A stretch of DNA of 35,846 nucleotides from assembly GCA_034505235.1 (NCBI GenBank), contig JAPDQY010000044.1, positions 1-35,846 on the forward strand, in the 5' to 3' direction. The notes under the pieces are model-generated. The model saw nothing but the letters and a program-made list of their open reading frames with translations. It was not told the origin of the DNA and searched no databases. Within the stretch, counting starts at the first letter, position 1; every line of letters begins with the position of its first letter. Below are positions 7,694-16,400 of the stretch, one piece after another. This DNA is from Coneutiohabitans thermophilus (GTDB lineage Bacteria; Zhuqueibacterota; Zhuqueibacteria; Zhuqueibacterales; Zhuqueibacteraceae). The translations under genes and the position numbers were made by a program.

Positions 7694-7972
7694 CTATTCA
7701 CGCACAATGACCTCGCAATAGAGATGACCTTCCGGCGCGCGTGCTTTGACGTAACACCGCACGATTTTGCCGGAGAGCTGATCGGTGAGTTGACGCCTTG
7801 CCTCTTCGCCGGCTTCCGTGTCGGGTGGCGGCGCGCTTTGCTCCAGACGGATCACTTCAATGGGATTGTAGGGATAATCATTCCCCGCGCCCGCGAGCGT
7901 GACTTGCATCTCGAAGGTGTCACCGGCGATGATGCGCAGGACAGGCCCCTCGATCCAGTCTTCCATTCGCAT
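7694..7972 (-). CDS. Small SNase-like (OB-fold) protein, probably catalytically degenerate
   Basis: A 92-residue protein with the layout of a minimal staphylococcal-nuclease domain: VLRIIAGDTFEMQV at the start, IEVIRLEQSAPPP in the middle, then GEEARRQLTDQLSGKIVRCYVKAR and a final strand EGHLYCEVIV. The arginine of the IRL segment is kept. The Glu that normally follows (as in aPE) and the second catalytic Arg (normally YGR, here EGHLY) are not. It probably binds rather than cuts nucleic acid or protein. The ATG at 7972 has AAAGG seven bases upstream. It lies 210 bases upstream of the hsdS-like gene on the same strand, so a functional link is possible but unproven. Confidence 0.55.
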   Translation of the reverse strand: MRMEDWIEGPVLRIIAGDTFEMQVTLAGAGNDYPYNPIEVIRLEQSAPPPDTEAGEEARRQLTDQLSGKIVRCYVKARAPEGHLYCEVIVRE

Positions 7973-8017
7973 GATTTTGCCTTTCTGTGGCCGGGCCACG
8001 ATTGGTGGTTGGATTTT

Positions 8018-8121
8018 CCGGCAAAATCAGCTATCTTTGTGTGCCGACCTTTCGAGCTGGTTTTGCCGGCTTGATTGTGTCCACGCCGTGTTCATCGCCA
8101 TGAACACGGCGTTTTCTTTTT
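8018..8121 (+). ncRNA. Candidate small RNA with two hairpins and an intrinsic terminator
   Basis: The first hairpin pairs CCGGCAAAATCAGCT (8018-8032) with AGCTGGTTTTGCCGG (8055-8069), with one mismatch. The second is the terminator hairpin at 8083-8112, followed by a T-rich tail. No plus-strand protein gene lies upstream for the terminator to serve, since the neighbouring gene runs the other way. A short plus-strand transcript ending here would explain both structures. A promoter is not identified and the RNA is an inference. Alternatively, the first inverted repeat is a protein-binding site. Confidence 0.35.
8083..8121 (+). terminator. Rho-independent terminator (plus strand)
   Basis: Twelve-base perfect arms ACGCCGTGTTCA (8083-8094) and TGAACACGGCGT (8101-8112) with a six-base loop, followed by TTTTCTTTTT. 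This is a textbook intrinsic terminator reading rightwards, with no convincing plus-strand gene before it. Confidence 0.75.
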
Positions 8122-8206
8122 CAACTTGCAGAGGCCTGGAAGGTGAGCATTCCTGTGGCGTGTGTGCGGTGAGATATTCAAGAGGAAGTTGCCCTCCCAT
8201 TGGCGC

Positions 8207-8420
8207 GCGCGATTATAAGATAATTTTGAAAATTTGTCAACAATTTTATTAAATAAAAAACTATTATGTAGTCATTATTTAGTAAAAATTTTATTATTTT
8301 TTATAAAGTGAACGCAATAGGACATAGAAGTGAATGAATTGGACTTGAAGGTACATTTTCATACATGTCATGTCGACTTCGAATAAACTACTACACTGAT
8401 TTATAAAACCTTATGGCCAC
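8207..8420. promoter_or_regulatory. AT-rich island upstream of the lipoprotein gene
   Basis: A stretch dominated by A/T runs (for example TTTTATTAAATAAAAAAC) inside otherwise GC-rich DNA. It contains AAATTTGTCAA near 8230, similar to the palindrome at 23287-23301. It likely includes the promoter and perhaps binding sites for a nucleoid protein. I cannot assign -35 and -10 boxes with confidence. Confidence 0.4.
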
Positions 8421-8524
8421 TGCTGTAGACCAGGATTTTTACGGCATTGGCCTTGCCTTGTCTGGTGGCACAACGCAACCACAACCAGTTGCTACCAAGC
8501 ATTATCAAACCAAGAGGTATCACC

Positions 8525-9541
8525 ATGAAACGCATTCTGCAATGGTCGGCTTTGCTGGCCACCGCTGGCATGCTCCTGACCGCATGCAATCAACAGCAAC
8601 CAGTTGAAGCAGTTACAGAAGCTGATTCCAGTACCGAACTGAGCCTGGAAAAAGACTTCGGCGGATTCACCACCAGTGATGAAGCGCCAATGTTCAACGA
8701 CGAAGACGTCATAGCGGAGGCAGTGGAAGATGCCGAGACCGGAGACCCGCTGGCTGTCGAGTCCCTGGGCTTGGCCGCCACCCAAAACGGAGTGAAGGCC
8801 TACTTCCTCCGCGTGAAATGGGGTTTGCTGGAATTCGACTCCACCGCCACCGAGAGAGTGGATTGGAGCGGTTCGATCCACATCACGCGCGGCACACTGG
8901 CAGCCCTGAGGAAAATTGCCTTTGAGCCCGGCGATTACATTCAACGCCCGCGCAGCAGCCGCAAAGAGATTGCCTTTACCTCGACGACTCAGCAGCATTT
9001 TGACGGTTTGATGTTGATGATTGTAGACAAGGACACGGCTGCCACTGCCGGCGAGCTGACCATCACGCTCGGCAGTTATTCCCGCACTTTCCCCTATTCC
9101 GATCTGAATTCACTGGACCTCGTCGAGGCAGTCGATGCCACGGGCCACGAGGTTTCCATCGTGAGTCGCAGCCGGGAAGTGCGGCCTTTTGCCGGCGGCT
9201 TTCTCGAAGGCCGCTGGGTGAAGACAAACCGCCAGGGTGGTGAGTTCAGCGGCCGCTGGATCAGCAGCGAGGGCGGGAACGCGGGCACCTTGCGCGGCAT
9301 TTGGGGCGAGCGCCGCAACGGCGAAAAGGTGTTCTTCGGCAAGTACATCAGCAACAAAGGGGAATTCGGCGGGTTGCTCGCCGGTCATTGGGACTATACA
9401 CGCGGCAATCAGACAGGCTGGTTCGAGGGCCGCTGGTTAGACCGCAATCGCGAAGCCACGGGCGGCCTCAAAGGCCACTTCCTGCTCGGCAACAACCAGG
9501 GCCAGCGCGGTTTCTTCGCCGCTCGCTGGAGCAAATCGTAA
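8525..9541 (+). CDS. Lipoprotein with C-terminal Gly/Trp repeats, unknown function
   Basis: A 338-residue protein with a lipoprotein signal: MKRILQWSALLATAGM followed by the lipobox LTAC (Cys21). An acidic linker follows, then a region (about 80-215) that looks like a beta-rich domain. The last 110 residues are a series of short repeats of the form G-x-(F/L)-x-G-x-(W/H/F), such as GEFSGRW, GTLRGIW, GGLLAGHW, GWFEGRW and GGLKGHF. The repeats suggest a beta-solenoid or MORN-like surface. The longer frame from 8447 is rejected because the lipobox requires the start at 8525. It stands alone between an AT-rich island and a terminator. I do not recognise a named family. Confidence 0.75.
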   Translation: MKRILQWSALLATAGMLLTACNQQQPVEAVTEADSSTELSLEKDFGGFTTSDEAPMFNDEDVIAEAVEDAETGDPLAVESLGLAATQNGVKAYFLRVKWGLLEFDSTATERVDWSGSIHITRGTLAALRKIAFEPGDYIQRPRSSRKEIAFTSTTQQHFDGLMLMIVDKDTAATAGELTITLGSYSRTFPYSDLNSLDLVEAVDATGHEVSIVSRSREVRPFAGGFLEGRWVKTNRQGGEFSGRWISSEGGNAGTLRGIWGERRNGEKVFFGKYISNKGEFGGLLAGHWDYTRGNQTGWFEGRWLDRNREATGGLKGHFLLGNNQGQRGFFAARWSKS

Positions 9542-9570
9542 AGGTAGCTGACCTCCCCTTCTCCGTGATA

Positions 9571-9609
9571 AAACGCCGTTCGGCTCACGCCGGACGGCGT
9601 TTTTCTTTT
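9571..9609 (+). terminator. Terminator of the lipoprotein gene
   Basis: Arms AAACGCCGTTCGGC (9571-9584) and GCCGGACGGCGTTT (9589-9602) around a four-base loop, followed by TTTTCTTTT. The T-rich flank on the opposite strand (TTTTATC) means it may also terminate comEC transcripts arriving from the right. Confidence 0.8.
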
Positions 9610-9651
9610 CAGCCTTTCGCGCGCGCCCGATTTCAGGGAGAAACTGCAATC

Positions 9652-12000
9652 TTACCGCACACGCCACAATTCCCGGCCATCGCTTTCAAAAACGATTGCA
9701 CCGGATTGATCAGTGCGCAACCACGCAATGCCGAGCGAGTCGCAGCGCGCCAGAATCAACGAGTCGGGATGGCCGAAGGTATTGCGCCGGCCCGCTGAGA
9801 TGACGGCCCAGCGGGGGGACACCGCGGCGAGAAATGCCGGCGTGCTGGAGGTGCGGCTGCCGTGATGTCCCACTTTCAACAAATCACTGGCCAGTGCCGG
9901 TGCATGCTGCAGCAGGCGGCTTTCACTCCAGCCTTCGGCATCGCCGGGGAAAAGCAAACTGACCTCGCCGAATAACACTTTGAGCACGATGGAGGCGTCA
10001 TTGAGCGACGGCACGGCGTCGAGCAGGGCACCGGTATGGAGTACCGTGAGCTGCGCGCCCGGGAAGCCGGAGAGGCGATCCCCCGCGCGCAAGAGGCGTT
10101 GCGTGATCCGCAAACTATCCAGCAGGCGTTCGCAAGCCTGTTCGAGATCGGAATCGGCTTCGCGGCCGCAAAAGTAAACGGATTCAATGGCACATGCGCG
10201 CAACAATGACGGCAGACCGCCGAGATGATCGGCATGAGGGTGGGTGATGAGCACCGCTTCCAAGCGACGGATGCCCCGGCGGCGCAAATAGGGTAACAGC
10301 GCGTTTTCCGCCGCGGTGGTGAATTCATTCGCCGGGCCGGCATCGATCAACATCTCCCTGCGCTGCGGGAACTCGAGCAATATGGCATCACCCTGGCCGA
10401 CGTCGAAGAAGGTTATCCGCAGCCTGGGCGCCGTGGCGAGGGCCGCGAGCCAGACGCAGCAATTGAGTGTCAGCAAACCGAGTGGCAGCAGGAGGCGGCG
10501 TGGCCGGCGCCGCCATTCAATCAGCGCGGCACCGAGAAGCGTATACGCCAGCCAGAAAAGACCGGGCAGAGCCGCACCGTCGACATAAGCGAGGGGCAAA
10601 TCCGCCAGCCAGCGGGTCAACGAGATCAGACCCGCTGCCATGAGTTGGGCCACGCTGCCAAAAGCCAGCGCTACAAAATCGCTGAACACTGCCGCCAGAC
10701 AGCCCACGGCGCTCGCGGCCACCAGCACGAACGACGCGGGAATCACCAGTAAATTCCCCACAATCGCCAGCAGCGGCACACGCCCGAAAGCCATGGCAGT
10801 CAACGGCACAGTCGCCAGTTGTGCCGCCAGCGAAACAGCCAGCAACGCCACGGCCGGGCGCATGCCCGGAAGGCGGCTGCCCGGCAGCTTCGCAAGATGA
10901 AACAACAACGGCCGGTAGAGATAGACAATCCCCAGCACCGCGACGAAGGAAAGCTGAAAGCCAATCTGGAAAAGCTGCAGCGGCTGCCAGAGCAGGATCA
11001 ACACAGCCGCAATACCCAGGCTGTTGTAAATCGAAACGGAGCGTTGCAAGGCGCGGCCCAGCAGCACCACCGCTGCCATCACCGTGGCCCGCAGCACCGG
11101 CGGTTGCAGGCCGGTGAGCACGGCATAAAACGTCAGTCCCGCCACCAGCACCGGCCACTGCCAGCGCCTGGGCACGCGAACCAGCTCCACCAACACAACC
11201 AGGATCAGCGCGATGAAACCGACATGCAAACCGGACACGGCCAGCACATGAATCAAACCGGTGCGCGAGAAATTCTCGATCACCTCGTCCTCCAGGCTGG
11301 TGCGGTTGCCCAACAACAACGCCTGCAGCAGGGCCAGCTCCTGTCCGGAGGCAAAGTGCGCGAGCCGGGATTCCATCCAGATTTTGACCTGGGCAACCAG
11401 ACGATCACCGGAAAATCGCGCCGTTTTGCCCGAACACCATTGCAGGGAATCCGAGGCAAAGAAGATTGCGTTGATACCGGCCGCTTTGAGATAGGCGCGG
11501 TAATCGAACGCGCCGGGATTGCGGCTGGCATCCGGCAGCACAAGCCGGCCCCGCATGATGAGGGTTTCGGAGACAGCGGGCGGCTCCGCTGTTTTCAAGT
11601 AAGCCAGTACTGCACCGTGGATGCGTTCCACGGTGCCTGCGGTCCATATGGCAAGCGCCCGACAACGAAAGCGCCAGGAATTGGGACGTGCTTCCGGAAC
11701 ACTGGCCACCGTGCCCAACAGCCAGACCTCGCGGGTGTCATCGACCCGGGAGCTGACTTCCCCCACGCCTGGCCGTTCTTCAAGATGCAGGCGCAACATG
11801 CCCGCCAAAAGACAGGCCAGCAACAACCACGGCGTGCTGTTGCGACTCGGGCTGCGGGCCGCAAAAAAAAGCAGGCCCGCTGTCAACAAACTGAAGGCAA
11901 AAGCGGCGCTGAGAAAAGTGGCAGGAAGATCGCAACGACGCTGAATGAAAATGCCGAGACTGAGAGCAAGCGCAAGGAAGAAGACCGGGCGTCTGGCCAT
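9652..12000 (-). CDS. comEC: ComEC/Rec2 family DNA-uptake channel protein
   Basis: A 782-residue polytopic membrane protein of the length usual for ComEC. Residues 1-50 carry two hydrophobic helices. A soluble OB-like DUF4131 region follows, then the competence domain with LLQALLLGNRTSLEDEV and HVLAVSGLHVGFIALI near residues 220-270, and a block of transmembrane helices. The C-terminal third is a metallo-beta-lactamase-like domain: FFDVGQGDAILLEFP, the metal-binding ITHPHADHLGG (H589-A-D-H592) and LKVGHHGSRTS near 708. ComEC forms the inner-membrane channel for transforming single-stranded DNA, and the lactamase-like domain is thought to degrade the other strand. It stands alone on this strand with no other com genes nearby. 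Confidence 0.95.
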   Translation of the reverse strand: MARRPVFFLALALSLGIFIQRRCDLPATFLSAAFAFSLLTAGLLFFAARSPSRNSTPWLLLACLLAGMLRLHLEERPGVGEVSSRVDDTREVWLLGTVASVPEARPNSWRFRCRALAIWTAGTVERIHGAVLAYLKTAEPPAVSETLIMRGRLVLPDASRNPGAFDYRAYLKAAGINAIFFASDSLQWCSGKTARFSGDRLVAQVKIWMESRLAHFASGQELALLQALLLGNRTSLEDEVIENFSRTGLIHVLAVSGLHVGFIALILVVLVELVRVPRRWQWPVLVAGLTFYAVLTGLQPPVLRATVMAAVVLLGRALQRSVSIYNSLGIAAVLILLWQPLQLFQIGFQLSFVAVLGIVYLYRPLLFHLAKLPGSRLPGMRPAVALLAVSLAAQLATVPLTAMAFGRVPLLAIVGNLLVIPASFVLVAASAVGCLAAVFSDFVALAFGSVAQLMAAGLISLTRWLADLPLAYVDGAALPGLFWLAYTLLGAALIEWRRRPRRLLLPLGLLTLNCCVWLAALATAPRLRITFFDVGQGDAILLEFPQRREMLIDAGPANEFTTAAENALLPYLRRRGIRRLEAVLITHPHADHLGGLPSLLRACAIESVYFCGREADSDLEQACERLLDSLRITQRLLRAGDRLSGFPGAQLTVLHTGALLDAVPSLNDASIVLKVLFGEVSLLFPGDAEGWSESRLLQHAPALASDLLKVGHHGSRTSSTPAFLAAVSPRWAVISAGRRNTFGHPDSLILARCDSLGIAWLRTDQSGAIVFESDGRELWRVR

Positions 12001-12642
12001 GACACTGTCTCTTTCGGGCTGAATTCGCGGGTGGAAGCGTTCGAGCGGGAAGCAGCGGCGCGACGGATGGTGTGCTTGAAAACGGCTGGCCCCCGAATGC
12101 GCGCCGGTGCCGCGGCTGAGCCACAGGACAAATTTAGCATTTTACAGCCGGGTTGCAACGGCTATTTCGCCGTGTTGGTAATCCCTCAGTTGCGTGTGGA
12201 GCCCCGCAGGCATCCCCGCCGGCAGGAATGCCGCGGGCAAACCGTGGCAGATCAAAAAGGGAATTGAACTGCCACCGTAAAGATTTTCGAACCACGCCAC
12301 CTACCAAACGCATGAGAGAAAACCGGTGGCCGGTGTGATTTTTGTGGTGCCGAGGCTTGTTGTTGGGCAATGGCTGCAGAAAAGAGGTCTGCGCTACGCC
12401 CCCATTCGTAAATGAGGCCTCACACGAGCTGGCCGCGCAGTGCAAGCGGCAGCCGGTGGCGTCATGCAATTCACCGCCGCGTCATAAACCGCAACCGGCG
12501 GGTCTGCGGGTATGTTTAAAGCTGAATCAGCGAATATCTTGGGCAAAAGAGCCAGTCGCTTACAAGCGCGGGGAGAGCTGAGGAAAGGCCACGGCTTGCA
12601 TCACTGCAAACCCAGAAACTCATGCGCCGTATTGAGGGATCA
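12001..12642. other. Non-coding gap between comEC and the secreted-protein operon
   Basis: About 640 bases between divergent genes. Positions 12210-12400 are a copy of the dispersed repeat. The rest (12001-12200 and 12400-12640) shows no recognised gene or RNA. Promoters for comEC and for the downstream operon must lie here, but I cannot name boxes. Confidence 0.6.
12210..12400 (+). repeat. Dispersed intergenic repeat, block Z (copy C)
   Basis: Aligns with the reverse complement of 27955-28137. Shared landmarks in order are GCCGGCAGGAATGCC/GCCAGAATGCC, CCGTGGCAG, TCAAAAA-GGG, AAGATTTTCGAA, CATGAG-GAAAACC, GGTGTGA/GCTGTGA, and GAGGCTTGTTGT followed by GGCAAT. The AAGAGGTCTGCGC at 12382-12394 is identical to 2507-2519. 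Sequence around 12290-12345 can fold as an imperfect hairpin, as in the other copies. Confidence 0.75.
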
Positions 12643-13413
12643 ATGCGCTTTCATCACCCACAGTTGATCCTGCCCCTTGCCCGGTTTTTATTCATCCTGC
12701 CGGAGGTACTGTGCGCCCAGCCGCACACTTCAGCAAGCCAACTGACGGTCGGGGTCTATCCCGTGGTTGCCGTCGCTGACAACGCCATGGTGCCGGGTGA
12801 TTCGTTGTTTGCAGAACGTGCCCGGGAGTTGGGCCAGTTGCTGGCCGCGGCCCTGCATCAGCATGAAGAATTGATTGTGCTGTTTCCGGATTTGATCATG
12901 GCGCAGGTGCCGCAGCCGGCGGCATTCAATCCACTGGAGGCCGGTGCAGTGCGGCAGCTCTGTTCCGAACTGGGCCTGCACCGCCTGCTCGTGCCAACCG
13001 TGGAAATTTCAAACGGCGCGCGGGAGCACAAACAGCGCTGGCGGATGCTGTTGCGCTGGCTGGCAGCCGACACCGGCGAAATGACCAAATCCCACCTCGT
13101 GGAATTCGAGATCATCCCCTCACAGCATTACGATGCCAGTCAGCCGCCGGCAGGATTTCGCGCTGCACAGATCATCGCCGCGCTGCTGCGCAAGCCCGAA
13201 GTGAGCCCGACCCCTGCGGCTGCCACCGCCTTGCCGGTGATGCCGGCGCCACCCGAGCTCAGCTCACCTCCAACAAACAAGCGTCGCTGGTTGTGGTATG
13301 TTGCCGGCGCTGCTGTCGTGGGCGGTTCCGCCTACTGGATTTTTGGACGCGAAGCCGGCAGCGGCAGCCAGCCACAATTGCTGCCCGAGCCTCCGGGACC
13401 GCCGCGGCAGTAA
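12643..13413 (+). CDS. Secreted/anchored protein with C-terminal TM helix, unknown function
   Basis: A 256-residue protein. Residues 1-24 (ending LFILPEVLCAQ) look like a signal peptide. A globular region of about 150 residues follows (VGVYPVVAVADN, ELGQLLAAALHQHEELIV, LCSELGLHRLLVPTVEIS), resembling the alpha/beta pattern of TolB-N/FlgO-like envelope domains, though weakly. A Pro/Ala linker leads to a C-terminal transmembrane helix (RWLWYVAGAAVVGGSAYWIFG) and a proline-rich tail. A GAGGG precedes the ATG at 12643, and an ATG at 12622 is the alternative. The next gene starts 55 bases downstream on the same strand, so it probably heads a three-gene operon with the giant secreted protein and the kinase. 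Confidence 0.65.
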   Translation: MRFHHPQLILPLARFLFILPEVLCAQPHTSASQLTVGVYPVVAVADNAMVPGDSLFAERARELGQLLAAALHQHEELIVLFPDLIMAQVPQPAAFNPLEAGAVRQLCSELGLHRLLVPTVEISNGAREHKQRWRMLLRWLAADTGEMTKSHLVEFEIIPSQHYDASQPPAGFRAAQIIAALLRKPEVSPTPAAATALPVMPAPPELSSPPTNKRRWLWYVAGAAVVGGSAYWIFGREAGSGSQPQLLPEPPGPPRQ

Positions 13414-13468
13414 CCCTCGCCACCGCGCGATTTGTGCTCCTGCAAACGCCTTTGTGGAGAACCGTATC

Positions 13469-16400
13469 ATGCAAAAAAGGATGGCAAGCACAAACACTCC
13501 CGGGTTCAGGAAAGTTATTTTTCATCACCCGAACGGCCGTCTCTCCCAGGTTGCCGGTAAAAAGCACCACCGGCAACCCACTTGTCTGTCCGCCCTCGCT
13601 CTTCTGTTGCTCACCGGCACAACCACACTACCGCTCAGAGCACAACAAAACCTTCCTGTCGTCATTGCCACGGGGCGGCAACACGTGTCGGCGGTGGCGG
13701 CATTGCCCGCTGGCGGCGCAGTGATCGCCTGGCGCGATGAACGCAGCACGGCCGCCCTGTTCGCCCAGCGCTTGAATGAAAGCTGGCATCCGGTGTGGGC
13801 CGCCAATGGCATTGCCGTCTCCAACCCATCCAGCAAAGTGGAAGCTTATTCCGGGGTCTTGGCCGCGGATGGCAGTGGCGACCTCATTCTCGTGTGGCAA
13901 AGCAGCCAGGATGATGACGGCGACATTTACGCGCAACGTCTGAATCCCCGGGGCGTGCGCCTGTGGGGCGAAAATGGTGTGTTGGTCTACAAAGGCAGCC
14001 GCGAGCAGGGCCTGCCGATCGTGGTCAGCGACGGTGCCGGCGGTGCCTTCATTGTTTGGCAGGACGAGCGCCAGGGCGGCAAGGATATCTATGCCCAGCG
14101 TCTCTCCGCCGGCGGGACACGTCTCTGGCCCGAAAGCGGCGTGGTGATTGGACAAACGCGGCGCGAGCAGATGCTGGCAGACGCGGCCGCCACGCCTGAC
14201 GGCGGTTTCGTCGTGGCCTGGAGCGATGAAAGATACAACCCCTATCGCGTCCTGGTCCAGCGCGTTGACAGCGCCGGACGAAATCTTTGGGGCACGGGTG
14301 TGTCGGTGGCCAATCCTCTGCGGCACCAGCGCGCCCCGCGACTGGCCGTCGTTCCCGGCAGCACACCGGATTTTACGCTGCGTGTTGCCTGGCTGGAGGG
14401 CCGCCTGTTGAGTTCGCCCAATGTCTATGTGCAAAGCCTGAGTGCCAATGGCGCCCTGCAGTGGAACAGCGCGGTGGCTGCCGGGCGCAACAGTGCCGAA
14501 CAATCTGCCATTCAGATGCTCGCCAACCTCGACGGCAGCGTGCTGCTGGTTTGGCAGGATGGCCGCAATGACCTGACAGATATTTACGGCCAGCGCGTGG
14601 CGGCAAGCGGCACTTTGCTTTGGGGCAATGACGGGCTGGCCATCGCGCGCGTGACCAAATCCCAGACCCAACCCCGCCTTGCCAGTGATGGTGCCGGCGG
14701 ACTGATTTGCGCCTGGCTCGATGATCGCAGCGGTGCCAATCTCGCAGTGCAGCGCATCACCGCGGACGGCAAAGCGGCCTGGGCGGTCAATGGCGTGCTG
14801 ATCAAAGCCGGGGACGGCAAAACGACGCAACCGGCCATTGCAGCCACGGCAACAGGCGGCGTGCTGGTTTCGTGGACGGATTCGCGCAAAGGCAATGAGG
14901 ACATTTTTGCGCAGCCGGTATCGGCCGCGGGCGGCGCGGAGAACATCGTTCCGGTGATCACCTCCACTCCCGTCCTTGCTGCGCAGGTGGGCAGCCTCTA
15001 CACCTACCGCGTGAGTGCCATTGATTTCGACTCCGAGACGGCGCCGGCCGTGCGGCTGCAAAGTGCCCCGGCATGGCTGCGCCTCGAGGACAGCTCGGCA
15101 ACACTCTCCGGCACACCGGCGGAGGCGGACACCGGCAGCAGCCTGGTCACGCTTCTGGCCGTCGATCAGGCCGGAGCCAGTGCCAGACAAAGCTATTCGT
15201 TGCGGGTAAACCCGGATCCGGACATACCGCGCATCATTTCCCAGCCCGACACGCTGGCGCGCGAGGATCAAAAATATTTCTATCAAATCAAAGTTGTCGG
15301 CGCGGGCAGCGACCCCGGCTTGCGATATGAACTGAAAACCGATGCCGGCTGGCTGTCGCTATCCGCGCAGGGTGAGCTGTCGGGTTTGCCACTCAACGAG
15401 CATGTCGGCAGCTATGCCGTGACCATCACGGTCACCAATTCACAAAACAAATCCGCCCGGCAGCAATTCAGGCTGCGGGTGGAAAACACCAATGACGCGC
15501 CGGCCATCGTCAGCGGGCCGCCACCGGCGGCCGTCGAGGATTCGCCCTACCAATTTAGTTTAGAAGCCCGTGATCCGGATGCGGGCGACACACTCACTTT
15601 CACAGCACCCCGCAAACCGGTTTGGTTGCAACTCAGTGCCGCCGGCGTTTTGACCGGCACACCCCGGCGCACCAATTTGAACGACACGCTGATCACCGTC
15701 GTGGTCAATGATCGTGCCGGGGCGCGCGATCAAAAGACGTATGTCATTCCGATCCGCGCCGTCAATCATCCGCCCCGCATCACCTCGACGCCGCCAACCA
15801 CCGCGCTTGAAGACGCCCTCTGGCAGTATCACATCACGGCTTCCGACAGCGATGCCGGCGAACGGCTGAGCTTTGTTGCCCTCGAGCGTCCCGGCTGGCT
15901 GTCCTTGGATGCCAGCACCGGCTTGCTGCAGGGCACGCCCGCCAATGAGCACGTCGGCGAGCATCGTGTGCAGATTCAGGTGCAGGACCGGGCCGGTGCC
16001 AGCGATCAGCAAAGCTTCAACGTGCGTGTGATCAACAGCAATGATCCGCCTGTTTTCACCAGCCGGCCCGACACCATCGCGCTGGTCGATTCGCTCTATC
16101 GCTACCCGGTGGCAGTGCAGGAGATCGATGCGGGGGACCGTGCAACCATCACCGTGGCGGCCAAACCGGCGTGGCTCATCTGGGAGAGTGCCGGCAACCT
16201 GCTGGCCGGCGTGCCGGCGATCAGCGACACCGGCAGCGTGAATGTCACGCTGCTGGCAAGTGATCAGGCTGGGGGCACTGCGGTGCAACAGTTTCGCCTC
16301 AAGGTTTTCAGCCTGGCCGCACCGGACAACAGCGCGCCGGGAGCGCCGCAAAACCTGACGGTGCTGCCCGGGCAGTGGAGCCGCGCCACGCAAATCACTG

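Larger units (their letters stand above)
7973..8524. other. Divergent intergenic region between the SNase-like and lipoprotein genes
   Basis: About 550 bases separate the minus-strand SNase-like gene from the plus-strand lipoprotein. The left part holds two successive hairpins (8018-8069 and 8083-8112). The part from about 8207 to 8420 is a strikingly AT-rich island. Promoters for both genes probably lie here. I see no confident protein-coding frame. Confidence 0.6.
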
